Shown: piece by piece, positions 23,080 through 30,689 of the stretch
Position numbering within the stretch: position 1 is the stretch's first letter
Layout of the letters: the number at the start of each line of letters is the position of its first letter
Origin: Nocardioides sp. S5
GTDB taxonomy: Bacteria > Actinomycetota > Actinomycetes > Propionibacteriales > Nocardioidaceae
Reading direction: 5' to 3'
Assembly: GCF_017310035.1 (NCBI RefSeq)
Contig: NZ_CP022296.1
Span: 4,154,001-4,218,000, forward strand
DNA: 64,000 nt
Translations under genes and position numbers: made by a program
Notes under the pieces: generated by a model
What the model saw: the letters and a program-made list of their open reading frames with translations, nothing else
Database searches by the model: none
What the model was told of the DNA's origin: nothing

Positions 23080-25002
23080 ATGTCCCATCCGCTTCCGCAC
23101 CCCCGCCGACCTCGTCGTACGCCGCTGCGCGCGGCCCTGACGGCCCTCGCCCTGACCGTGGTCGGGCTGACGGCCCCGACCATCGCCCCGAGCACGGCCG
23201 CGCCGGCACCCGCGCCGGCCGCTTCCGACGACACCGAGCCTGACCTCGGCAAGCGCGTCCTGGTCTTCGACCCGTCGATGCCGGTCGCGCAGATCCGCAA
23301 GCGGGCCGACGCGATCTGGCAGCAGCAGGTCGACGCCGAGATGTCCGGCCAGCGCTGGAGCTTGCTGTTCAAGCCCGGCACCTATGGCACCGCGACCGAG
23401 CCGCTGCAGATCAAGGTCGGCTACTACACCGAGGTCGCCGGTCTCGGCGCGAGCCCGTCCGACGTGGTCATCAACGGCAAGGTCGAGGTCTACAACCGCT
23501 GTCTCACCGACGGCCCGTTCCAGCCCTACTGCGTGGCGCTCAACAACTTCTGGCGCTCGCTGTCCAACCTGACGATCGACGTCAACGGCAGGGGCCAGGA
23601 CGGCTGCCGCGCGACGGCGAACTTCTGGGGGACCTCGCAGGCCTCCTCCCTGCGCCGCGTCGACGTCCGCGGCGGCACCCTGTCGCTGATGGACTACTGC
23701 GGCCAGGGCCCGCAGTACGCCAGCGGCGGCTACCTCGCGGACTCCCGAGCGGGCACCGTCGTCAACGGCTCCCAGCAGCAGTGGCTCACCCGCAACAGCG
23801 AGGTCGGCGAGTGGTCGAACGCCGTCTGGAATCAGGTCTTCGCCGGCACGATCGGCGCCCCGTCCGAAGCCGGGTTCCCGACTCCGCCCTACACCACGCT
23901 CGACCGCACCCCGCTCAGCCGTGAGAAGCCCTTCCTCCACATCGGTGACGACGGCGCCTGGCAGGTGCGAGTGCCGGACGCACGCACCGACTCCCGCGGC
24001 ATCTCGTGGGCCGACGGCGCGACCGCGGGCCGCAACCTCCCGCTGTCCTCCTTCCACATCGCCAACCCCAACCAGCCGGCGCACGTCCTGGCGCGCGCCC
24101 TCGAGCGCGGCCGCAACCTGCTGCTCACCCCAGGGGTCTACGCAATCGACCGCAGCCTGGTCGTCGACCACGACGACGCGGTGGTCCTCGGCATGGGCCA
24201 GGCGACCCTGAAGGCGGTCGGTGGCTCCACCCCGGTCGTCGTACGCCCGGGAGTGGAGGGCGTCGTGCTCGCGGGCATCACCGTCGACGCGGGCTCCCAG
24301 CTCTCCGACAGCCTCGTCCACATCCAGGGCGACGGCTCGTCGACCGACACCGCGAGCGCCACTCCCAGCACCACGCTCAACGACGTCTACATCCGGGTCG
24401 GCGGCCCTTACGTCGGCAAGGCCGACGTGTCGCTGCGCGTCGACGCCGACGACGTGCTCATCGACCACGCGTGGGTGTGGCGCGCCGACCACGGCATCGA
24501 GGGCTTCACGGCCGGCGAGAGCGGTGACACCGACCGCTGGAACACCAACATCGGTCGCGTCGGGGTCGTCGTGGACGGTGACCGCGTGAGCGCCACCGGG
24601 CTCTTCGTCGAGCACTACCAGGAGCACAACACCATCTGGAACGGCGAGGACGGCCACGTCGTGCTCTACCAGAACGAGCTCCCCTACGACCCGCCCACGC
24701 AGGCCGACTGGACCCGACCCGACGGCACGCTCGGCTGGGCGGGCTTCAAGGTCGGCGACGACGTGCAGCGCCACCAGCTGTTCGGCGGCGGGGTCTACGC
24801 CTTCAACCGCAACAACGAGGACATCATCACCGAGAGCGGGTTCGAGGTGCCCGAGCGGGCCGGGGTGCGACTGCACCACCTCCTCACGGTCAACCTGAGC
24901 GGGCCGGGCATCGTCAGGCACGTCGTCAACGACACCGGGACGCAGGTGGACAGCACCAACACGAGCTCGCCGAGCTACGTCGTGGACTTCCCCGCTCCCT
25001 GA
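23080..25002 (+). CDS. Secreted right-handed beta-helix protein
   Basis: A 640-residue exported protein. An Arg-rich N-terminus and a hydrophobic stretch (LRAALTALALTVVGLTAPT) ending near AAPAPA form a signal peptide. The mature part opens with a pectate-lyase-like segment (LLFKPGTYGTATEPLQIKVGYYTEVAGLG) and continues with beta-helix repeats (VVVRPGVEGVVLAGITVDAG, LNDVYIRVGG, DDVLIDHAWVWRADHG). This resembles GH55-like or coagulation-factor 5/8-associated proteins of actinobacteria. Start ATG 23080 has GGAAGG 7 bases before it; ATG 23047 would overlap the operator-like site. A polysaccharide-binding or -cleaving role is inferred; no catalytic residues are identified. Confidence 0.75.
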   Translation: MSHPLPHPRRPRRTPLRAALTALALTVVGLTAPTIAPSTAAPAPAPAASDDTEPDLGKRVLVFDPSMPVAQIRKRADAIWQQQVDAEMSGQRWSLLFKPGTYGTATEPLQIKVGYYTEVAGLGASPSDVVINGKVEVYNRCLTDGPFQPYCVALNNFWRSLSNLTIDVNGRGQDGCRATANFWGTSQASSLRRVDVRGGTLSLMDYCGQGPQYASGGYLADSRAGTVVNGSQQQWLTRNSEVGEWSNAVWNQVFAGTIGAPSEAGFPTPPYTTLDRTPLSREKPFLHIGDDGAWQVRVPDARTDSRGISWADGATAGRNLPLSSFHIANPNQPAHVLARALERGRNLLLTPGVYAIDRSLVVDHDDAVVLGMGQATLKAVGGSTPVVVRPGVEGVVLAGITVDAGSQLSDSLVHIQGDGSSTDTASATPSTTLNDVYIRVGGPYVGKADVSLRVDADDVLIDHAWVWRADHGIEGFTAGESGDTDRWNTNIGRVGVVVDGDRVSATGLFVEHYQEHNTIWNGEDGHVVLYQNELPYDPPTQADWTRPDGTLGWAGFKVGDDVQRHQLFGGGVYAFNRNNEDIITESGFEVPERAGVRLHHLLTVNLSGPGIVRHVVNDTGTQVDSTNTSSPSYVVDFPAP

Positions 25003-25009
25003 GCAGGGA

Positions 25010-25687
25010 TCACTCCACCAGCCAGCGTCCCAGCAGCGTCCCGTCCTGCTCCAGCAACAGGGCGGGACGCAGCGCGACCTCCACCTCCGCGCCGGTGGCG
25101 ATGCGTACGGCGTCGCCGCCGGTGAGGGCGGGCACGATCGTCCAGCACAGCTCGTCGACGACCTCGGCGGCGAGCAGGTCGGCGAACAACGACGGCCCGC
25201 CCTCGCACAGCTGCTCGGTCCAGCCCCGCTCGGCGAGCGTGGCCTTCAGCAGGGGCAGGTCGATCTCGTCCTCGCCCAGCACGAGCACGTGCTCCTCCCC
25301 CAGCTCCTCGCGGACCTTCTCCAGCCCGCCGGCCGAGGCCACCGTCGCCATCAGGATCCGCCCGCGCGGGGCGTCGGCCAGCGTCGGCGGCAGGTCGGCC
25401 GAGCGGCTCACGACCACCAGCGGGATCGACGGGACGTCGTACCCCTCGTCGCGCAGCGTGCCGGCGCCGACCACCAGGCAGTCGGCCCGCCTGCGCAGCG
25501 CGTCGAAGACCCGCTTGTCGGCGTCGTTGTTGATGCTCTTGCTGACCCCGTCCGAGCCCTGCGCGGCACCGTCGACGGTGCTCACGAAGTTGACCCGGAG
25601 CCACGGCTCCCGTGACGGCGTGTACGCCGCCGCCAGCTCGTCGTCGGACAGGTCGGACAGCCGCTGCAGCTCGAGGGATTCGCTCAC
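25010..25687 (-). CDS. RibD C-terminal-type pyrimidine/dihydrofolate reductase-like protein
   Basis: A 225-residue NADPH-dependent reductase of the RibD C-terminal (DHFR-like) family. Visible motifs are LRVNFVSTVDGAAQG, CLVVGAGTLRDEGY and the C-terminal LCEGGPSLFADLL. There is no deaminase domain, so it is not a full RibD. M. tuberculosis Rv2671, of the same family, can act as a dihydrofolate reductase, and the divergent neighbour here is a dihydropteroate synthase-like gene, which makes a pterin/folate role plausible. The start is GTG 25687, with CAGGAT 6 bases upstream (25694-25699). Confidence 0.78.
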   Translation of the reverse strand: MSESLELQRLSDLSDDELAAAYTPSREPWLRVNFVSTVDGAAQGSDGVSKSINNDADKRVFDALRRRADCLVVGAGTLRDEGYDVPSIPLVVVSRSADLPPTLADAPRGRILMATVASAGGLEKVREELGEEHVLVLGEDEIDLPLLKATLAERGWTEQLCEGGPSLFADLLAAEVVDELCWTIVPALTGGDAVRIATGAEVEVALRPALLLEQDGTLLGRWLVE

Positions 25688-25704
25688 CGCTTCATCCTGC
25701 CCCC

Positions 25705-25710
25705 TACCCT
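25705..25710 (+). promoter_or_regulatory. Leaderless promoter -10 for the DHPS-like gene
   Basis: TACCCT, 7-base spacer TTCAGGC, then GTG 25718. The divergent reductase promoter lies 6 bases away. Confidence 0.55.
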
Positions 25711-25717
25711 TTCAGGC

Positions 25718-26620
25718 GTGATCACCCTGGCGGACCTGGCAGCGCTCCAGAACGACCACGGCGCGGCCTGGGACCTCCCGGTGGCACCGGTCGTCCTCGA
25801 CGGTCCGCGTGGCCGCGTCGTCATCGGTGACGGTCCGCTGACCCTGATGGGCTGCGTGAACCTCTCGCGCGACTCGACCTACCGCGAGAGCGTGGCCACC
25901 AGCCCGGCCGACGCGGTCCGGATGGGCCGGATCCAGGTCGCGCAGGGCGCGGGGGTCATCGACCTTGGCGCCGAGTCCAGCAACGCCACGGCTGCGCGGG
26001 TCTCCGCCGACGACCAGGTCGCCAGCCTGGTGCCGGCGGTGAAGGGCCTGGCCGACGAGGCGGTCGTGTCGGTCGAGACCTACGAGCCCGAGGTCGTGCG
26101 CGCCTGCCTCGACGCCGGGGCCCGCATCCTCAACATGACCGGCCGCCAGCACGAGGACGAGATGCTCGCGCTCGCCGCGGAGTACGACGCCGCTGTCGTC
26201 ATGTGCTTCGGCGAGACCGCCAACGTCCGCGAGATCGCCGACGTCCCGCCCGACGCCGACCCGATGCCGGTGCTGCTCGACCACTTCGCGCCGCGGATCG
26301 CGCACGCCCGCTCGCTCGGCGTCGACAAGGTCGTCGTCGACCCCGGCATGGGCTTCTACTACGGCAACCTCGTCGACCCGCCCACCCGCGCCCGCCACCA
26401 GGCCCGGGTGCTCGCCCAGGTCTTCCGCCTGCGCCCCCTCGGCGTACCCGTCTGCAACGCGGTGCCGCACTCCTACGACATCTTCGGCGACGAGTTCCGC
26501 AAGGCCGAGGGCTTCTACGGCGTCTTCGCCGCGCTCGGCGGGACGCACCTGCTGCGCACGCACGAGGTGCCGCACCTGCGCTCGGTGCTCCGGGGCGTCA
26601 CCGAGCTCGCGGTGCGCTGA
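25718..26620 (+). CDS. Dihydropteroate synthase-like protein (divergent)
   Basis: A 300-residue TIM-barrel protein of the pterin-binding family. Equivalents of DHPS motifs are recognisable but altered: MGCVNLSRDSTYRES in place of the usual MGILNVTPDSFSDGG, then GAGVIDLGAESSNA, LNMTGR and VVVDPGMGFYYGN. Loss of the standard PDSFSDGG loop suggests a different pterin, or a substrate other than p-aminobenzoate. It is divergent from the RibD-like reductase with 30 bases between them, and its end meets galE with 6 bases to spare. Function beyond the family is not assigned. Confidence 0.72.
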   Translation: MITLADLAALQNDHGAAWDLPVAPVVLDGPRGRVVIGDGPLTLMGCVNLSRDSTYRESVATSPADAVRMGRIQVAQGAGVIDLGAESSNATAARVSADDQVASLVPAVKGLADEAVVSVETYEPEVVRACLDAGARILNMTGRQHEDEMLALAAEYDAAVVMCFGETANVREIADVPPDADPMPVLLDHFAPRIAHARSLGVDKVVVDPGMGFYYGNLVDPPTRARHQARVLAQVFRLRPLGVPVCNAVPHSYDIFGDEFRKAEGFYGVFAALGGTHLLRTHEVPHLRSVLRGVTELAVR

Positions 26621-26626
26621 CCAGCC

Positions 26627-27640
26627 TCACCCGGCGAACCCGCGCGGGTTCTGCTCCTGCCAGCGCCACGCGTCGGCGGCCATCTCGTCGATCGTCTTCT
26701 TCGTGCGCCAGCCCAGCTCGGCGTTGGCCCTGGACGGGTCGGCGTACGACGTCGCCACGTCACCGGGACGACGGGCCACGACCTCGTAGGGCAGCTCGCG
26801 GCCCACGGCCCGCTCGAAGGCGTGCAGCAGCTCGAGCACGCTGGTGCCGTGGCCGGAGCCGAGGTTCCAGGTGTTGACGCTCTCGGTCGTGGTGGTGAGC
26901 GCCTCGAGCGCGGCCACGTGGCCGGCCGCGAGGTCCTCGACGTGGATGTAGTCGCGCACGCCGGTGCCGTCGACGGTGTCGTAGTCGTCGCCGAAGACCG
27001 ACAGCTTCTCGCGCTTGCCCACCGCGACCTGCGCGATGAAGGGCATCAGGTTGTTGGGCTTGCCCGTGGGGTCCTCGCCGATCGTGCCGGACTCGTGCGC
27101 GCCGACGGGGTTGAAGTAGCGCAGCAGCGCGACGCGCATGTCCGGGTCCGCAGCGGCGACGTCGCGCAGGATCTGCTCCTGCATCACCTTGGTCCAGCCG
27201 TAGGGGTTGGTCGCGAAGGTCGGCTGGTCCTCGGTCGCGCCGGCCTGGTCGGTGCCGTAGACGGTGGCGCTGGAGGAGAAGACGAGCTTGTGCACGCCGT
27301 GCTTCTGCATCGCCCGCACCAGCGAGAAGGTCGAGCCGAGGTTGTTCTCGTAGTAGTCGAGCGGCTTCTCCACGCTCTCGCCGACGGCCTTGTAGCCGGC
27401 GAAGTGGATGACGGCGTCGAAGTCCTCGGCGGCGAAGAGGTGCTCGGTCTTGTCGTGGTCGCACAGGTCGAAGGAGTGCGTCGGCAGGCTGGTGCCGGTG
27501 AGGGACTCCATCCGACCCAGCACCACCGGGTGCGAGTTGCTGAAGTTGTCGACGATGACGACGTCGTGACCGGCGGCGACGAGCTGGATGACGGTGTGCG
27601 AGCCGATGTAGCCGGCGCCTCCGCTGACGAGGATCTTCAT
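26627..27640 (-). CDS. galE: UDP-glucose 4-epimerase
   Basis: A 337-residue extended SDR enzyme interconverting UDP-glucose and UDP-galactose. The NAD-binding GGAGYIGSHT is at the N-terminus, the catalytic Ser/Thr element is FSSSATVYG and the Tyr-Lys pair is in YGWTKVMQEQ. RYFNPVGAHESG is also typical. Length matches E. coli GalE. ATG 27640 follows TAGGGT by 6 bases. It supplies UDP-Gal to the surrounding transferases. Its last codons contain GAACCCGCGCGGGTTC (26636-26651), a perfect palindrome that could help end both convergent transcripts. Confidence 0.93.
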   Translation of the reverse strand: MKILVSGGAGYIGSHTVIQLVAAGHDVVIVDNFSNSHPVVLGRMESLTGTSLPTHSFDLCDHDKTEHLFAAEDFDAVIHFAGYKAVGESVEKPLDYYENNLGSTFSLVRAMQKHGVHKLVFSSSATVYGTDQAGATEDQPTFATNPYGWTKVMQEQILRDVAAADPDMRVALLRYFNPVGAHESGTIGEDPTGKPNNLMPFIAQVAVGKREKLSVFGDDYDTVDGTGVRDYIHVEDLAAGHVAALEALTTTTESVNTWNLGSGHGTSVLELLHAFERAVGRELPYEVVARRPGDVATSYADPSRANAELGWRTKKTIDEMAADAWRWQEQNPRGFAG

Positions 27641-27646
27641 GCGCTC

Positions 27647-27652
27647 ACCCTA
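27647..27652 (-). promoter_or_regulatory. Leaderless promoter -10 for galE
   Basis: TAGGGT, 6-base spacer GAGCGC, then ATG 27640 on the minus strand. The divergent gmd start has the weaker CAGACT (27670-27675), also at 6 bases. Confidence 0.6.
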
Positions 27653-27681
27653 ACGACAGCAGGCTTTGACAGACTGTGCGC

Positions 27682-28662
27682 ATGCCCAGCGCTCTCATCA
27701 CCGGAATCACCGGCCAGGACGGCCTCTACCTCGCCGAGCTCCTCCTCGAGAAGGGGTACGAGGTCCACGGCCTGATCCGCGGCCAGAACAACCCCCGTCG
27801 CGAGCTGGTCGAGAAGGTCGTCCCCGACGTCCGGCTCCACAACGGTGACCTGACCGACCTGTCCAGCCTGATGCGCGCGATGCGCGACTCCCAGCCCGAC
27901 GAGGTCTACAACCTCGGCGCGATCTCCTTCGTCGCCTACTCGTGGGAGAACGCGTTCGTCACCAGCGACGTGACCGGCATGGGCGTGCTCAACATGCTCG
28001 AGGCCGTACGCCTCCACGCCGGCGACGACCCGTCGTCGATCCGCTTCTACCAGGCCTCGAGCTCGGAGATGTTCGGCAAGGTGCAGGAGGTGCCCCAGTC
28101 GGAGAGCACCCTGCTCTGGCCCCGCTCGCCCTACGGCGTGAGCAAGGTCTACGGCCACTACATGACCATCAACTACCGCGAGTCCTACGGCATGCACGCC
28201 TCCTCGGGCATCCTGTTCAACCACGAGTCGCCGCGCCGCGGGCCCGAGTTCGTGACCCGCAAGATCAGCCAGGCCGTCGCGCGGATCCACCTCGGACAGC
28301 AGGACTCGATGGCGCTGGGCAACCTCGACGCGCAGCGCGACTGGGGCTACGCCGGCGACTACGTCGAGGCGATGTGGCGCATGCTCCAGCAGGACGAGGC
28401 CGACGACTACGTCATCGCCACCGGCGAGACGCACTCGATCCGCGACTTCCTCGACCTCGCCTTCGCCCACGTCGGCATCGACGACTGGACCAAGCACGTC
28501 ACGCAGGACCCGCGCTTCATGCGTCCCGCCGAGGTCGAGCTGCTCATCGGCGACGCCTCGAAGGCCAAGGACAAGCTCGGCTGGACGCCCACGGTGTCGT
28601 TCCCCGAGCTCGTCGCGATGATGGTCGACAGCGACATCGCGGCGGTCAAGGCGGGCTGGTGA
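27682..28662 (+). CDS. gmd: GDP-mannose 4,6-dehydratase
   Basis: A 326-residue SDR that turns GDP-mannose into GDP-4-keto-6-deoxymannose, the precursor of GDP-fucose, GDP-rhamnose and related sugars. It has [16 protein letters not shown] for NADP binding, [11 protein letters not shown] with the catalytic Glu, [13 protein letters not shown] with Tyr and Lys, and the family-specific [21 protein letters not shown] 27682 is preferred over the GTG two codons earlier because CAGACT lies 6 bases before it. A paralogue follows with a 4-base overlap. No GDP-fucose synthase is in the window. Confidence 0.93.
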   Translation: MPSALITGITGQDGLYLAELLLEKGYEVHGLIRGQNNPRRELVEKVVPDVRLHNGDLTDLSSLMRAMRDSQPDEVYNLGAISFVAYSWENAFVTSDVTGMGVLNMLEAVRLHAGDDPSSIRFYQASSSEMFGKVQEVPQSESTLLWPRSPYGVSKVYGHYMTINYRESYGMHASSGILFNHESPRRGPEFVTRKISQAVARIHLGQQDSMALGNLDAQRDWGYAGDYVEAMWRMLQQDEADDYVIATGETHSIRDFLDLAFAHVGIDDWTKHVTQDPRFMRPAEVELLIGDASKAKDKLGWTPTVSFPELVAMMVDSDIAAVKAGW

Positions 28663-29594
28663 CCGCTCGGGCGCTCATCACCGGCATCGGCGGCCAGGAC
28701 GGCACCTACCTCGCGGAGCGCCTCGTCGGCGAGGGCATGGAGGTGCACGCCCTCGTGCTGTCCGCCGACGGCCCCCCGGCGCACTGCCCGGACGACGTCG
28801 TCCTCCACACCGGTGACCTCGGCGACCTGGTGGCGACCCGCGAGCTGGTGCGCGACGTCGCGCCGACCGAGGTCTACAACCTCGCCGCGATCAGCTCGGT
28901 CGCGCAGTCGTGGGACGAGCCGGACCTCACCGCCCACGTCAACGGCCAGGCGGCCGTCGCGCTGATGGAGTCGGCGCGGCTCGTGGGCGACGTACGCCTC
29001 GTGCAGGCCTCCAGCGCCGAGATCTTCGGCGAGCCGGCCGAGTCGCCGCAGACCGAGTCGACGCCGGTCGCGCCGCTCAACCCGTACGGCGCCGCGAAGG
29101 CCTTCGCGCACCTCTCCGCCCGCGTCTTCCGCCAGCGCGGCCTCCACGTGTCGAGCGCGATCCTCTACAACCACGAGTCACCGCGCCGCCACGAGCGCTT
29201 CGTGACGCGCAAGATCACCTCGACGGTGGCCGCGATCGCCCGCGGCGACGCCGACGAGCTGGTGCTCGGCAACCTCGACGCGCGTCGCGACTGGGGCTGG
29301 GCGCCCGACTACGTCGACGCGATGGTGCGCGCCGCGCGGGCCGACGAACCGTCCGACTACGTCGTCGCGACCGGGCGCGCCCACTCCGTGCGCGAGTTCG
29401 TCGCCGCCGCCTTCGCGGCAGCCGGCGTCGCGGAGTGGGAGCACCTCGTGCGCCAGGACCAGGCGTTCTTCCGACCCGCCGACCCGACCGAGCTGGTGGG
29501 CGATGCGTCGAAGGCCCGCGAGGTCCTCGGCTGGGCGCCGACGGTCGGCTTCGAGGAGATCGTGGCGCGGATGGTCGCCGCCGACCTCACGTAG
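28659..29594 (+). CDS. Gmd paralogue (GDP-sugar dehydratase/reductase, extended SDR)
   Basis: A 311-residue protein clearly related to the gene before it: [43 protein letters not shown] and [18 protein letters not shown]. The catalytic Glu, Tyr and Lys positions are kept, while the middle residue of the Ser/Thr-Ser-Glu triad is Ala. It may therefore be a second dehydratase or may have shifted towards reducing the 4-keto product, as Rmd does. GTG 28659 overlaps the gmd stop, so the two are made together and may form a heteromeric complex. Which reaction it runs is not settled by sequence. Confidence 0.82.
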   Translation: MTARALITGIGGQDGTYLAERLVGEGMEVHALVLSADGPPAHCPDDVVLHTGDLGDLVATRELVRDVAPTEVYNLAAISSVAQSWDEPDLTAHVNGQAAVALMESARLVGDVRLVQASSAEIFGEPAESPQTESTPVAPLNPYGAAKAFAHLSARVFRQRGLHVSSAILYNHESPRRHERFVTRKITSTVAAIARGDADELVLGNLDARRDWGWAPDYVDAMVRAARADEPSDYVVATGRAHSVREFVAAAFAAAGVAEWEHLVRQDQAFFRPADPTELVGDASKAREVLGWAPTVGFEEIVARMVAADLT

Positions 29595-29596
29595 TC

Positions 29597-29639
29597 GCTG
29601 GTCGAGGTGCGAGGAGCGCCAGCGACGAGCCTCGACACC
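29597..29639 (+). repeat. Dispersed actinobacterial-type repeat
   Basis: A GCTGGTCGAGG... stretch that ends ...CCTCGACACC, so its outer parts can pair (TCGAGG with CCTCGA). It resembles the related pair of repeats at 44407-44462 and stands just before palindromic copy 4. Confidence 0.5.
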
Positions 29640-29661
29640 TGCCACGTCCGAGGTTCACGTC

Positions 29662-29755
29662 CCAACCTGGAGCTTCGCCCCCGAAACTTCGGGGTGGAGG
29701 CTCCAGTTTCCCCGGGTACCCGGGGAACGCGACCCCGGGGAACGCGACCCCGGGA
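29662..29755 (-). repeat. Palindromic intergenic element, copy 4 (inverted), with tandem tail
   Basis: Hairpin with CTGGAGC...CCCCGAA on the left and TTCGGGG...GCTCCAG on the right, then CCCCGGGTACCCGGGG at 29710-29725. A tail of two 15-base units built on CCCCGGGGAACGCGA follows. It lies between convergent genes, fills the 174-base gap and could also act as a terminator. Confidence 0.8.
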
Positions 29756-29768
29756 CCGACGAGCCCCC

Positions 29769-30635
29769 TCACCCGTGCTGCAGCAACCCGAGCAAGTACT
29801 CCCCGTAGCCGCTCTTGCGCAGCGGCTGCGCCCGCTCGACGAGCTCGTCGTCGGAGAGCCAGCCCATCCGCCAGGCGACCTCCTCGGGCGCGCCGACCTT
29901 GAAGCCCTGGCGGCCCTCGATGGTGCGCACGAAGTTGGAGGCGTCGTTGAGCGAGTCGAAGGTGCCGGTGTCGAGCCAGGCGGTGCCGCGCGGCAGCACC
30001 TCGACGTGGAGGCGCCCCTCCTCGAGGTAGCGGCGGTTGAGGTCGGTGATCTCGAGCTCGCCGCGCGCCGACGGCTCGAGCTCGGCGGCGTACTGCACCA
30101 CGTCGTTGTCGTAGAAGTAGAGCCCCGGGACGGCGAAGTCGCTCTTGGGGTGCTCGGGCTTCTCCTCCAGCGACAGCGCACGGCCCTCGTCGTCGAACTC
30201 CACCACGCCGTACGCACGGGGGTCGGCGACGTGGTAGCCGAAGACGGCGGCGCCGTCGAGCTCGGAGAAGCGCAGCAGCTGGTGACCGAGACCGGAGCCG
30301 TAGAAGATGTTGTCGCCCAGGACGAGCGCGGAGCGCTGGTCGCCGATGTGGTCGGCGCCGATGATGAACGCCTGCGCCAGCCCGTCGGGCGAGGGCTGGA
30401 CCGCGAAGGTCAGGTTGATCCCGAACTGCGACCCGTCCCCGAGCAGGCGGTGGAAGCCGTCGGCCTCGTGGGGGGTCGTGATGATCAGCACGTCCCGGAT
30501 GCCGGCGAGCATCAGCGTGGACAGCGGGTAGTAGATCATCGGCTTGTCGTAGACCGGGACCAGCTGCTTGCTGATGCCCTGGGTGATGGGGTGCAGTCGC
30601 GAGCCGGTGCCACCGGCCAGGATGATTCCACGCAT
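29769..30635 (-). CDS. rmlA: Glucose-1-phosphate thymidylyltransferase
   Basis: A 288-residue enzyme making dTDP-glucose from dTTP and glucose-1-phosphate, the first step to dTDP-L-rhamnose. It has the intact nucleotide loop [17 protein letters not shown], then [26 protein letters not shown] and the [13 protein letters not shown] segment near the C-terminus. Length is standard. ATG 30635 follows TAGGGT by 6 bases. It is divergent from the first DUF4012 gene; the later rhamnose enzymes lie beyond those genes at 34546 and 35541. Confidence 0.95.
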   Translation of the reverse strand: MRGIILAGGTGSRLHPITQGISKQLVPVYDKPMIYYPLSTLMLAGIRDVLIITTPHEADGFHRLLGDGSQFGINLTFAVQPSPDGLAQAFIIGADHIGDQRSALVLGDNIFYGSGLGHQLLRFSELDGAAVFGYHVADPRAYGVVEFDDEGRALSLEEKPEHPKSDFAVPGLYFYDNDVVQYAAELEPSARGELEITDLNRRYLEEGRLHVEVLPRGTAWLDTGTFDSLNDASNFVRTIEGRQGFKVGAPEEVAWRMGWLSDDELVERAQPLRKSGYGEYLLGLLQHG

Positions 30636-30641
30636 GCGCCC

Positions 30642-30647
30642 ACCCTA
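30642..30647 (-). promoter_or_regulatory. Leaderless promoter -10 for rmlA
   Basis: TAGGGT, 6-base spacer GGGCGC, then ATG 30635 on the minus strand. Confidence 0.6.
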
Positions 30648-30689
30648 TTGTGGCCGCGGCGCTCGCTGCCGTACGGCACCATGTGAAGC

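Noticed and set aside
23059..24921. A 620-codon leftward open frame opposite the secreted beta-helix gene.
   Set aside because: Composition is that of a high-GC antisense shadow (rich in Val, Asp, Arg, His), with no recognisable domain.
26636..26651. Perfect palindrome GAACCCGCGCGGGTTC as an operator.
   Set aside because: It lies inside the last codons of galE between convergent genes; a role in transcript ending is more likely than regulator binding, and it could be chance at this GC.
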